A stretch of DNA of 19,332 nt from a bacterium (GTDB taxonomy: Bacteria; Ratteibacteria; UBA8468), in the NCBI GenBank assembly GCA_030672255.1, contig DAOVGU010000049.1, positions 1 to 19,332 on the forward strand. Reading direction: 5' to 3'. The notes under the pieces were generated by a model. It did no database searches. It was not told the origin of the DNA and was given only the letters and a program-made list of their open reading frames with translations. The position numbers were made by a program, and so were the translations under genes. Positions 12,784 through 18,770 of the stretch are shown here, piece by piece. Numbering within the stretch: position 1 is the stretch's first letter; every line of letters starts with the position of its first letter.

Positions 12784-12851
12784 CGTTAGAATTCAGAATA
12801 AGATATCCAGAGATGTATGAGGACTATATGGATACTCAATTTTCCTACTAA
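12762..12851 (+). pseudogene. Fragment of darG antitoxin macrodomain
   Basis: Overlapping the end of the darT piece but shifted by two bases, this frame reads GKGLALEFRIRYPEMYEDYM and stops at 12849-12851. That is the G-K-G-[IL]-A-L-x-F-x-x-x-[YF]-P-E-M block of the DarG macrodomain, the ADP-ribosyl hydrolase that reverses DarT modification. The preceding ~25 residues of the domain and everything after it are lost. Together with the darT piece this shows one deletion fusing darT to darG, plus loss of the rest of darG. Confidence 0.7.
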
Positions 12852-12976
12852 AAATACAGAAAATAGACAAGCAAAAAGTAGCCAGTTACAATTGCATCTG
12901 TGAAAGAATATTGGTCTCTGGTCAGGGCTTTATAGTTGGTTGCTTGGGCAAATGGAGGAAGTCGCCAGCAGTTATC

Positions 12977-13225
12977 ATGCAAATTATGAGAGATAAGAAA
13001 TGGAACCATAAGAAGTATCAATATCACAAAGGTATTCCTATTCCTCGAGTCTACCATCGGCGAGCCCGAGGCAAGAAAAGTGCCCGTTATTTGGTTAAAT
13101 GTGGTGATTGCGATAGTTCTTTTGAGATATATTATGGACCCAAAGGTGATGATGATCTTGAAATCGGAGGTGTATTCGCCAGTAAGGAAGAGTGGCGAAA
13201 AATTTTCTTTCCTTTATTGAAATAA
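12977..13225 (+). CDS. Small conserved-looking hypothetical protein with a Cys-x-x-Cys motif
   Basis: Eighty-two residues from the ATG at 12977 (the frame opens earlier at a TTG, 12911, and there is another ATG at 12986). It has a basic N-terminal half (KKWNHKKYQYHKGIPIPRVY, HRRARGKKSARY) and then YLVKCGDCDSSFEIYYGPKG with a CxxC pair, ending DLEIGGVFASKEEWRKIFFP-LLK. One CxxC would bind zinc only as a dimer or with the nearby histidines. I do not know a function. Its stop codon TAA is part of repeat R2, so the natural C-terminus may have been clipped by the repeat. It lies beside the darTG remnant. Confidence 0.5.
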   Translation: MQIMRDKKWNHKKYQYHKGIPIPRVYHRRARGKKSARYLVKCGDCDSSFEIYYGPKGDDDLEIGGVFASKEEWRKIFFPLLK

Positions 13226-13303
13226 GGATACATCCCACTTTTGGTTAAAATTCTTTATGTCTTGGATAGATAAGAGGATAGGAAAGAATTTGAGAAAAGT
13301 TAT
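13219..13303 (+). repeat. Repeat R2 plus a 45-bp segment shared with 15618-15668
   Basis: AAATAAGGATACATCCCACT and TTTTGGTTAAAATTC (13219-13253) form a degenerate R copy. The following TTTATGTCTTGGATAGATAA to GAGAAAAG is nearly identical to the sequence at 15621-15668, where the two halves are separated by the ~72-bp element copy 3. The second half would encode MSWIDKRIGKNLRK from an ATG at 13257, matching MSQIDKRIEKDLRK at 15624. Confidence 0.6.
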
Positions 13304-13314
13304 AACGATTTTCT

Positions 13315-13377
13315 TTGATTTCTCATCATCGTATGGTAAAATGTCCACTGTACAGAAATGTCCACAAAATAGTGGAC
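13315..13377 (+). promoter_or_regulatory. Promoter and candidate operator of the AbiEi-like operon
   Basis: TTGATT (13315-13320), 16 bases, TAAAAT (13337-13342). Starting at the -10 box are three GTCCAC half-sites: GTCCAC at 13343-13348, GTCCAC at 13360-13365 and the inverse GTGGAC at 13372-13377, the last two forming a dyad with a 6-base gap. Sites here would overlap the transcription start, fitting autorepression by the encoded winged-helix protein, as known for AbiEi antitoxins. Confidence 0.6.
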
Positions 13378-13416
13378 TTTTATAAGAGCGAACATTATTT
13401 CAGAAAGGAGATGATA

Positions 13417-14091
13417 ATGAAATCAATTTTCAGCGATAAAGCTACGGTAATTATTCGAGCTATGTTATCTCAACCTGACAGAAAATGGGTAGTTAGAGAT
13501 TTTGAAAACGAATTTAATATAGGTCGAAGTAGAGCTGCTGATGTATTATCAACTTTACGCAAGAAAGGGTTTGTGGGAGGTATTCCTTCTGGAAGATTGG
13601 CTTACAATGTGCTCGTCAATAGAGAAGAGTTAATAGAAGAATGGGCTAAATTTTATAGTTTTGATCTTAACGATATATATCTTTATTATTCATCAGATAG
13701 AAATATCTTAGAAAGTTTGAGAAAATATTTCAAAAGGCGCGGTTTATCTGATAAGTACGCTTTAACTTTGCATAGCGGCGCGAATCTTATTACTGATTAT
13801 GTAAATATACATTCTGTTTATTGTTACCTTAGCCCTGAAAATTTTGATAAGTTATCTCTAGAGATACGTCAAGAGTTAGATTTGAAGGAACTAAAGCGTG
13901 GCGGTAATGTTTTTCTTGTAAAGCCTTATTATAAGAGGTCTGTATTTTTGAATAAGCAAAAAATGAAAGGGTGCTATATTGTTTCTAATCTTCAGCTGTA
14001 TCTGGATCTATATAATTTTCCACAACGCGGAAAAGAACACGCGCGATATTTATTGAAGATCCTTCGCGAAGAAAGGAAAGATTTTATTTAA
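13417..14091 (+). CDS. AbiEi-like winged-helix regulator (type IV antitoxin-like)
   Basis: 225 residues. The first 70 form a winged helix-turn-helix: DKATVIIRAMLSQPDRKWVV then FENEFNIGRSRAADVLSTLR and the wing KKGFVGGIPSGRLAYNVLVN. The C-terminal part (KYALTLHSGANLITDYVNIH, YYKRSVFLNKQKMKGCYIVS-NLQLYLDLYNFPQRGKEHAR) resembles the C-terminal domain of AbiEi-family antitoxins, including the typical VSNLQLYLDLxxxPxRG. AbiEi proteins repress their own operon and counter a nucleotidyltransferase toxin. The frame opens at 13315, but AAAGGAG (13404-13410) six bases before the ATG at 13417 fixes the start (13411 is an alternative). Stop and next ATG are adjacent with no gap. The call is good at family level. 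Confidence 0.75.
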   Translation: MKSIFSDKATVIIRAMLSQPDRKWVVRDFENEFNIGRSRAADVLSTLRKKGFVGGIPSGRLAYNVLVNREELIEEWAKFYSFDLNDIYLYYSSDRNILESLRKYFKRRGLSDKYALTLHSGANLITDYVNIHSVYCYLSPENFDKLSLEIRQELDLKELKRGGNVFLVKPYYKRSVFLNKQKMKGCYIVSNLQLYLDLYNFPQRGKEHARYLLKILREERKDFI

Positions 14092-14862
14092 ATGTATCCT
14101 TCCGAAAAACTATTGCTAAAAGTATTTGATGACCTAAAGGATTTTCTCCCATATTTGGTTTTAATTGGTGGATGGGTTCCGCATATTTACGCTAAATATG
14201 TTTGGAAGGAGATTCCCACCACAGTAATTACCACTACCGATATGGATTTTGGCATTGTAATTAAAGAATATAAGGGCGATGAATCTATTTCATCCAGGGT
14301 CAGAAAATTAGGTTATGGGGAGCACCATATATCAATGGATAGGCCGATACCTTTTGTGCCAGTGGTTAAATCTCCCGAGGGGTTAGAAAAGGCAGATGTA
14401 GAATTTATTAGTATTCCAAAACCACCCAAATATATAAAAGAGAAATTGATTGGTAAGGAAATTAAGGTAAATGAAATAAAAAATTTTAATGTACTGCTTG
14501 AATCAATAACAGAAATTATTATAGACAAATATGTCATACAAATACCTACGGAATCAATGTTTGTATTTCATAAGCTTCTTACATTTATCCAAAGAGAAAA
14601 TGAAGAGAAGTTGAGGAAGGACCTTTATTACGCTTATTACATATTTAGATTTTGTCCTCAAAAAGGAAAACTCGTCCAAGATATAAAATTTTTAATTAAG
14701 GATAAGAAGGTAGGTAGAAACATTGTTCGCAATATTAATAAATATTTTAAAAATGTAGATTCTAAAGGCCCTATATTGATAGAGCGAGAAAATGGTCCTG
14801 ATAATTTTGTCAGTAATGTACGCGCGGATGCCTACGAAAGAATTTCTCAGGTTTTGATTTAA
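14092..14862 (+). CDS. Nucleotidyltransferase paired with the AbiEi-like regulator (candidate toxin)
   Basis: 256 residues with a pol-beta-type nucleotidyltransferase core: LVLIGGWVPHIYAKYVW (Gly26-Gly27 of the GG/GS motif), TTTDMDFGI (Asp50 and Asp52, metal ligands) and ADVEFISI (Asp102/Glu104, third carboxylate). In AbiE-type systems the partner nucleotidyltransferase, for example AbiEii or MenT, blocks growth, some by adding nucleotides to tRNA; the substrate here is unknown. This protein is shorter and different in detail from classic AbiEii, and has the look of the GGW nucleotidyltransferases often linked to such regulators. It begins on the base after the regulator stop, so translation is coupled. 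AT-rich codon use contrasts with lipA and valS, in line with lateral acquisition. Confidence 0.75.
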   Translation: MYPSEKLLLKVFDDLKDFLPYLVLIGGWVPHIYAKYVWKEIPTTVITTTDMDFGIVIKEYKGDESISSRVRKLGYGEHHISMDRPIPFVPVVKSPEGLEKADVEFISIPKPPKYIKEKLIGKEIKVNEIKNFNVLLESITEIIIDKYVIQIPTESMFVFHKLLTFIQRENEEKLRKDLYYAYYIFRFCPQKGKLVQDIKFLIKDKKVGRNIVRNINKYFKNVDSKGPILIERENGPDNFVSNVRADAYERISQVLI

Positions 14863-14889
14863 AATATGAAAAATTGAAAAATAAGGGAA

Positions 14890-14912
14890 AATAGGGACAG
14901 ATTCCATTTATT
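14890..14912 (+). repeat. AAAATAGGGACA repeat, copy R3
   Basis: AATAGGGACAGATTCCATTT preceded by AA, in the same direction as R1, R2 and R4, 28 bases after the nucleotidyltransferase stop. The remaining spacer to 14963 holds a small dyad AAGGTC-tgga-GACCTT (14938-14953) close to the next start codon, either an operator or a chance hairpin. Confidence 0.6.
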
Positions 14913-14963
14913 TTATTTTGAATCATTGAAGGTCCTCAAGGTCTGGAGACCTTTCCCACAATA

Positions 14964-15476
14964 ATGGAAACAAAAGTTATTCGCAGCCATAGGCGGAGAA
15001 GAACAGTCAGTGCCCGGTTTGCTGATGGTATAATATATATCTATGCGCCGGTGGGTATATCTGATGAGAAATTAACAGAAGTTATCAAGAATTTCAAGAG
15101 GCGATTTGAAAGACGAAAGCTTAAAAAGGAATTAAATATTAAGGAGAATCTCAATGAGGTAGCACAGAGATTAAATAAAAAATATTTTGGAGGAAAACTT
15201 AAAATTGAATCTATAGAATATGCAGCTAATCAAGATAAGATATTCGGGAGTTGCAACTACCGAAGAGGAACTATTCGTATATCTCATCGTTTAGCTGAAA
15301 TGCCCCAATGGGTGAGAGATTATGTAATTGTTCATGAGATGGTTCATATCATCCAGCCTAACCACAGTAAATCTTTCTGGGATATCGTATCTCAATATAA
15401 ACTAGCTGAAAGGGCAAGAGGATATCTCATCGCTAAAGGATTTGAGCCAGAAGCAGAATCCGATATAGAAATATGA
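14964..15476 (+). CDS. YgjP-like zinc metallopeptidase (M48-type fold)
   Basis: 170 residues of the YgjP/DUF45 (Pfam PF01863) family. The N-terminus VIRSHRRRRTVSARFADGII corresponds to the family's R-x-R-x-K/R-x-x-x-x-x-x-V strand pair. The catalytic helix is RDYVIVHEMVHIIQPNHSKS: HEMVH at 124-128 with His134 in NHSKSFW as the further zinc ligand site. Family members are usually about 230 residues; this one is short in the N-terminal domain but has the whole catalytic part. Several members accompany restriction-modification and other defence genes; here it lies between two R repeats as a one-gene module. The stop TGA overlaps an ATG (15473) that opens a DUF167-like fragment, so that gene once followed directly. 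Confidence 0.8.
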   Translation: METKVIRSHRRRRTVSARFADGIIYIYAPVGISDEKLTEVIKNFKRRFERRKLKKELNIKENLNEVAQRLNKKYFGGKLKIESIEYAANQDKIFGSCNYRRGTIRISHRLAEMPQWVRDYVIVHEMVHIIQPNHSKSFWDIVSQYKLAERARGYLIAKGFEPEAESDIEI

Positions 15477-15508
15477 AAATCCAGGTTAAAGTTATTCCCA
15501 ATTGCAAA

Positions 15509-15545
15509 GAAAAAATAGGGACAGACCCCATTTTGGTCAAAATTC
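15509..15545 (+). repeat. AAAATAGGGACA repeat, copy R4
   Basis: AAAAAATAGGGACAGACCCC then ATTTTGGTCAAAATTC. It shares TTTTGGTYAAAATTC with R2, and both are followed by the same 45-bp segment, but here element copy 3 lies in between. GGG-acaga-CCC and TTTTG-gt-CAAAA are small internal dyads. Confidence 0.65.
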
Positions 15546-15617
15546 CGCTACTATACTCTTCACTTACTTCAGTAGGAATATGCGGGGAGTTTAACGTCTT
15601 GATATTCTCACAGCAAC
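15546..15617 (+). repeat. Copy 3 of ~70-bp element, in a site that is empty at 13253
   Basis: Core CGCTACTATACTC to CTCACAGCAAC, closely similar to copy 1 at 462-530, with AATATGCGG and TTGATATTCTCACAGCAAC words conserved. Flanks are TTC (15543-15545) and TTC (15618-15620). At 13249-13260 the same flanking sequences are joined with a single TTC, so this is a filled site and that an empty one. Unlike copies 1 and 2 it has no complementary closing arms. Confidence 0.7.
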
Positions 15618-15623
15618 TTCTTT

Positions 15624-15897
15624 ATGTCTCAGATAGATAAGAGGATAGAAAAGGATTTGAGAAAGGAAAGGTGGAAACAGCCGAATATTTAATGAAAAAA
15701 GGGATATCTTCAGGGATAAGCGAACTCTGTTGTATTGCCTCAAAACATGCTTTTCAGGCAGGGTTAGCAATAAGGGGTGTGGAAGGGAGAATCTCTTATC
15801 CATAAGAGAGGCCAAAAGAATTCTTAAGGAAATATATTCTAAAGTAAGATTGACGGAAGATGTTTCTAATGCTATTAATAATGAGAAGTCAAGATAA
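15624..15897 (+). pseudogene. Decayed small helical ORF upstream of valS
   Basis: The 15477-15896 interval has no intact gene. After element copy 3, pieces of what may be one small helical protein appear in three frames: MSQIDKRIEKDLRKERWK (15624-15677), then TAEYLMKKGISSGISELCCI and ASKHAFQAGLAIRGVEG (to about 15800), then LLSIREAKRILKEIYSKVRL ending at TAA 15895-15897, which overlaps the valS ATG. The order, a charged start, AEYLMKKG helix and late EAKRILKEI helix, recalls HEPN-type partners of nucleotidyltransferases, but this is weak. The same first 15 codons recur at 13257. Confidence 0.35.
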
Positions 15898-18770
15898 TGG
15901 AGATTGCAAGTCAATATAGCCCTGTAGGGATTGAGGAGAAGTGGTATAAGTTCTGGCTGGAGAAGAACTATTTTTATGCCGCAAGCGACGCAAAAAAACC
16001 TCCTTATGTTATTGTCATTCCTCCTCCCAATATCACCGGATCCCTGCATATGGGACATGCCTTAAATAATATCATTCAGGATATTATCATTCGCTATAAA
16101 AGGATGTCCGGTTTCAATTGTCTCTGGCTGCCCGGGACAGACCATGCGGGAATTGCCACCCAGAATATGGTGGAGAAGATGTTACTGAGAAGAGGGATCC
16201 GGCGGGATGATTTAGGAAGGGAGAAATTTTTAGAGAAGGTATGGGAATGGAAGAGGAACTATGGCAGCCGGATTACTGAGCAACTGAAAAGGTTGGGTGC
16301 ATCCTGCGACTGGAGCCGGGAACGCTTCACTATGGATGAAGGGCTTTCTTCTGCGGTCAGCGAGACCTTTGTGCGCCTTTATCGAAAAAATCTTATCTAC
16401 CAGGGTAACTATATCATCAACTGGTGTCCGAGATGTGAGACGGCTCTCTCCGATGAGGAGGTCGAACATAAAGAGGAGGAAGGATTTCTCTACTATATTA
16501 AGTATCCTTTTGTTAAAGAAAAAGGTTCTCTTGCTGTCGCTACAACCAGACCAGAAACGATGTTTGGCGATACCGCAGTTGCGGTTAATCCCAAGGATAA
16601 ACGATACAAAGACCTGATTGGCAGGGAATTGATGCTGCCTTTAACCGAGCGGAGGATTCCCATAATTTCCCATTATTCAGTTGATCCTGACTTTGGCAGC
16701 GGCGCGGTCAAGGTTACCCCGGCCCATGACCCTAATGACTTTTTAATCGGCAGAGAGAGGAAACTGGAATTTATTATTGCTCTTGATACCAGAGGAAGGA
16801 TGAACAGACAAGCCGGGAAATTTGAAGGACTTGAGCGCTTTGAATGTCGCAGGAGAGCGATTGAAGAATTAAAAAAGATAGGTCTCTTTAAGAAGAAGGA
16901 GAGCCATCATTATGCTATTTCCCATTGCTACCGCTGTGGCACAATCGTTGAACCCTATCTCTCCAAACAATGGTTTGTAAGAATGAAACCCTTGGCTAAA
17001 GAGGCGATTGTCGCCGCTAAAAAGGAAAGACCGAAATTTTATCCGGAGCGCTGGAAGAAGGTCTACCTTAACTGGCTGGAGAATATCAGAGATTGGTGTA
17101 TCTCCCGGCAAATCTGGTGGGGACACAGGATTCCTGTTTACTACTGCAAGAAATGTCAGGAGGCAGGAATTCAAAACTTACACCCCCACCATTCCTCCCC
17201 CCTCGAGGGGGAGGATAAAGGTGAGGGGAAAGGGGTAATTGTTGCAAAGGAGAAGCCAGAGAAGTGTCCGGTTTGCGGTAATAAAAATTTAGTTCAGGAG
17301 CAGGATGTTCTCGATACCTGGTTTTCCTCCTGGCTTTGGCCCTTTTCCACCTTAGGCTGGCCGAAAAAAACAAAGGATTTAAAGACTTTCTACCCCACAG
17401 ACACCTTGGTGACCGCTCCCGAGATTATCTTCTTCTGGGTAGCGAGAATGGTGATGGCGGGAATAGAGTTTGAAAAGAGAATTCCTTTCTCTTCGGTCTA
17501 TATCCATGGCACGGTGCGCGACAATAAAGGCAGAAAAATGAGTAAATCCCTGGGCAATGCGATAGATCCCCTGCAGATTATTGATCAGGTGGGTGCCGAC
17601 AGTCTCAGATATAGCATCATTCTTATTACCGCCACCGGCCAGGACCTCTTTTTGGGCAAGGATACCTTTAATTTAGGCAGGAACTTTTGCAATAAAATCT
17701 GGAATGCCTCAAGATTTATCTTGATGAACCTGGGAGAGGAAAAACAACGAACCATCACCCTCCCCCTCACCCCTCCCATCAAGGGAGGGGAAAACAGCGA
17801 CAACTTACTCCCCTCTCCTCAAGGGAGGGGAAGTCAGGGGAGGGGGCGTTTTTCTTTGCCGGAGCGCTGGATTCTTACTAAATTGAATCTTCTCATTGAG
17901 GAGGTCACCAAATCCCTGAATTCTTTTAGATTTAATGAAGCGGCACACTCTCTTTATGAGTTCTTCTGGCATCAGTTTTGCGACTGGTATTTAGAGATCG
18001 CGAAAATCTCCTTAAAGAAGGAAAAGGAGAAGGCCTTATCCCTTTTAGTTTATGTGCTGGATAATAGCCTGCGCCTGCTTCATCCTTTTATGCCCTTTAT
18101 TACTGAGGAGATCTGGCAAAAATTAAAAGATATTCAGAATTCACACCCCCACCTATCTCCTCCCCCATCAATGGGGAGGAATTTAGATGTTTCTTCTCCT
18201 CCCCCCTTGAGGGGGAGGATTAAGGAGGGGGGGGGAAGTATTATGGTGGCTGAATGGCCAAAACCCAATAAAGAGCTTATCGATAAAGATTCCTTGGCCC
18301 AGATGGATATTCTTATTGAGGTTATTGTATGTATTCGGGATCTGAGAGCAAGATTTCATATTAAACCCTCGCAAGCCATTACCATTATCTTGGTGGCAAG
18401 AAAAAAGGAAAGAGAAATCCTTAAAGAAAACAGTCTTTATCTAAAAGCGCTTTGTCGGCTAAAGGAATTGAAACTAAAGAAAAGCTTTCCGCGAGAAAAA
18501 TTGCAGGCAAGAAGTTTGGTCAAAGGGATTGAGGTTATTCTCCCCTTAGCCGGCCTCATTGATCTGGAGATTGAGAAAAAAAGGCTCCATCAGGAGATTG
18601 TAAAGGCGGAGAAGGAGATGGCGTTGACAGAGCACAAATTAAAAAGCAAAGATTTCTTAAAGAAGGCTCCGGAATCAATTGTTCTGAAGGAGAGGGAGAA
18701 GGGGAAATCCATTAGTGAAAAATTAAAGAAACTAAAAGAGGCAACTGATTTCCTGAGGGAGGATAAATAA
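15897..18770 (+). CDS. valS: Valyl-tRNA synthetase with three in-frame repeat inserts
   Basis: Class I synthetase charging tRNA-Val. Complete set of marks: PPPNITGSLHMGHALN with the HIGH box HMGH at 51-54, the CP1 editing domain (ATTRPETMFGDTAVAVNP and VKVTPAHDPNDF), ENIRDWCISRQIWWGHRIPV, a zinc-ribbon-like CPVCG, DVLDTWFSSWLWPFSTLGWP, KMSKS at 547-551, the helical anticodon-binding domain and a C-terminal coiled-coil arm (IEKKRLHQEIVKAEKEMAL). At 957 residues it is longer than usual by about the size of three Pro/Gly/Glu-rich inserts at residues 429-444, 621-650 and 750-780. Each is encoded by the GC-rich hairpin repeat and none breaks the frame. Insert 1 lies in the zinc ribbon, 2 just before the anticodon domain (LPERWILTKL), 3 before MVAEWPKPN; all are expected surface loops. 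Its ATG overlaps an upstream TAA. Confidence 0.95.
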   Translation: MEIASQYSPVGIEEKWYKFWLEKNYFYAASDAKKPPYVIVIPPPNITGSLHMGHALNNIIQDIIIRYKRMSGFNCLWLPGTDHAGIATQNMVEKMLLRRGIRRDDLGREKFLEKVWEWKRNYGSRITEQLKRLGASCDWSRERFTMDEGLSSAVSETFVRLYRKNLIYQGNYIINWCPRCETALSDEEVEHKEEEGFLYYIKYPFVKEKGSLAVATTRPETMFGDTAVAVNPKDKRYKDLIGRELMLPLTERRIPIISHYSVDPDFGSGAVKVTPAHDPNDFLIGRERKLEFIIALDTRGRMNRQAGKFEGLERFECRRRAIEELKKIGLFKKKESHHYAISHCYRCGTIVEPYLSKQWFVRMKPLAKEAIVAAKKERPKFYPERWKKVYLNWLENIRDWCISRQIWWGHRIPVYYCKKCQEAGIQNLHPHHSSPLEGEDKGEGKGVIVAKEKPEKCPVCGNKNLVQEQDVLDTWFSSWLWPFSTLGWPKKTKDLKTFYPTDTLVTAPEIIFFWVARMVMAGIEFEKRIPFSSVYIHGTVRDNKGRKMSKSLGNAIDPLQIIDQVGADSLRYSIILITATGQDLFLGKDTFNLGRNFCNKIWNASRFILMNLGEEKQRTITLPLTPPIKGGENSDNLLPSPQGRGSQGRGRFSLPERWILTKLNLLIEEVTKSLNSFRFNEAAHSLYEFFWHQFCDWYLEIAKISLKKEKEKALSLLVYVLDNSLRLLHPFMPFITEEIWQKLKDIQNSHPHLSPPPSMGRNLDVSSPPPLRGRIKEGGGSIMVAEWPKPNKELIDKDSLAQMDILIEVIVCIRDLRARFHIKPSQAITIILVARKKEREILKENSLYLKALCRLKELKLKKSFPREKLQARSLVKGIEVILPLAGLIDLEIEKKRLHQEIVKAEKEMALTEHKLKSKDFLKKAPESIVLKEREKGKSISEKLKKLKEATDFLREDK
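17181..17228 (+). repeat. GC-rich hairpin repeat in valS, insert 1
   Basis: Starts CACCCCCACC, one 21-nt palindrome at 17194-17214 with arms CCTCCCCC / GGGGGAGG around CTCGA, ends GGTGAGGGG. Translated as part of the zinc-ribbon loop. Confidence 0.85.
17756..17846 (+). repeat. GC-rich hairpin repeats in valS, insert 2 (two units)
   Basis: Starts CACCCTCCCC, two 21-nt palindromes at 17770-17790 (arms CCCCTCCC / GGGAGGGG) and 17810-17830 (CCCCTCTCC / GGGAGGGG, one imperfect pair), 40 bases apart, ends GGGGAGGGGG. Same architecture as the three-unit insert in lipA. Confidence 0.85.
18144..18235 (+). repeat. GC-rich hairpin repeats in valS, insert 3 (two units)
   Basis: Starts near CACCCCCACC, two 21-nt palindromes at 18159-18179 (arms CCTCCCC / GGGGAGG, loop CATCAAT) and 18198-18218 (CCTCCCCC / GGGGGAGG), 39 bases apart, ends in a run of nine G. 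Confidence 0.85.

Larger units (their letters stand above)
15473..15640 (+). pseudogene. Decapitated DUF167/YggU-like gene start fused to repeat sequence
   Basis: From ATG 15473 (ATGA overlap with the metallopeptidase stop) the frame reads MKIQVKVIPNCKEK, a good match to the N-terminal strand of DUF167 (YggU-type) proteins, M-K-I-x-V-K-V-x-P-x-x-K-x. At 15509 it runs into repeat R4 and then element copy 3, ending at a TAA at 15638-15640. The other ~60 residues of the domain are gone. Only 14 family codons remain, so the identification is tentative. Confidence 0.45.

Noticed and set aside
14938..14953. Terminator or riboswitch before the metallopeptidase gene
   Set aside because: Only one 6-bp stem with a 4-base loop and no U tract; too small to name.
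12489..15545. Integron gene-cassette array with attC sites
   Set aside because: The joints lack paired RYYYAAC/GTTRRRY core sites and the long imperfect palindrome of attC, and no integrase is present; the repeats are simple and same-direction.
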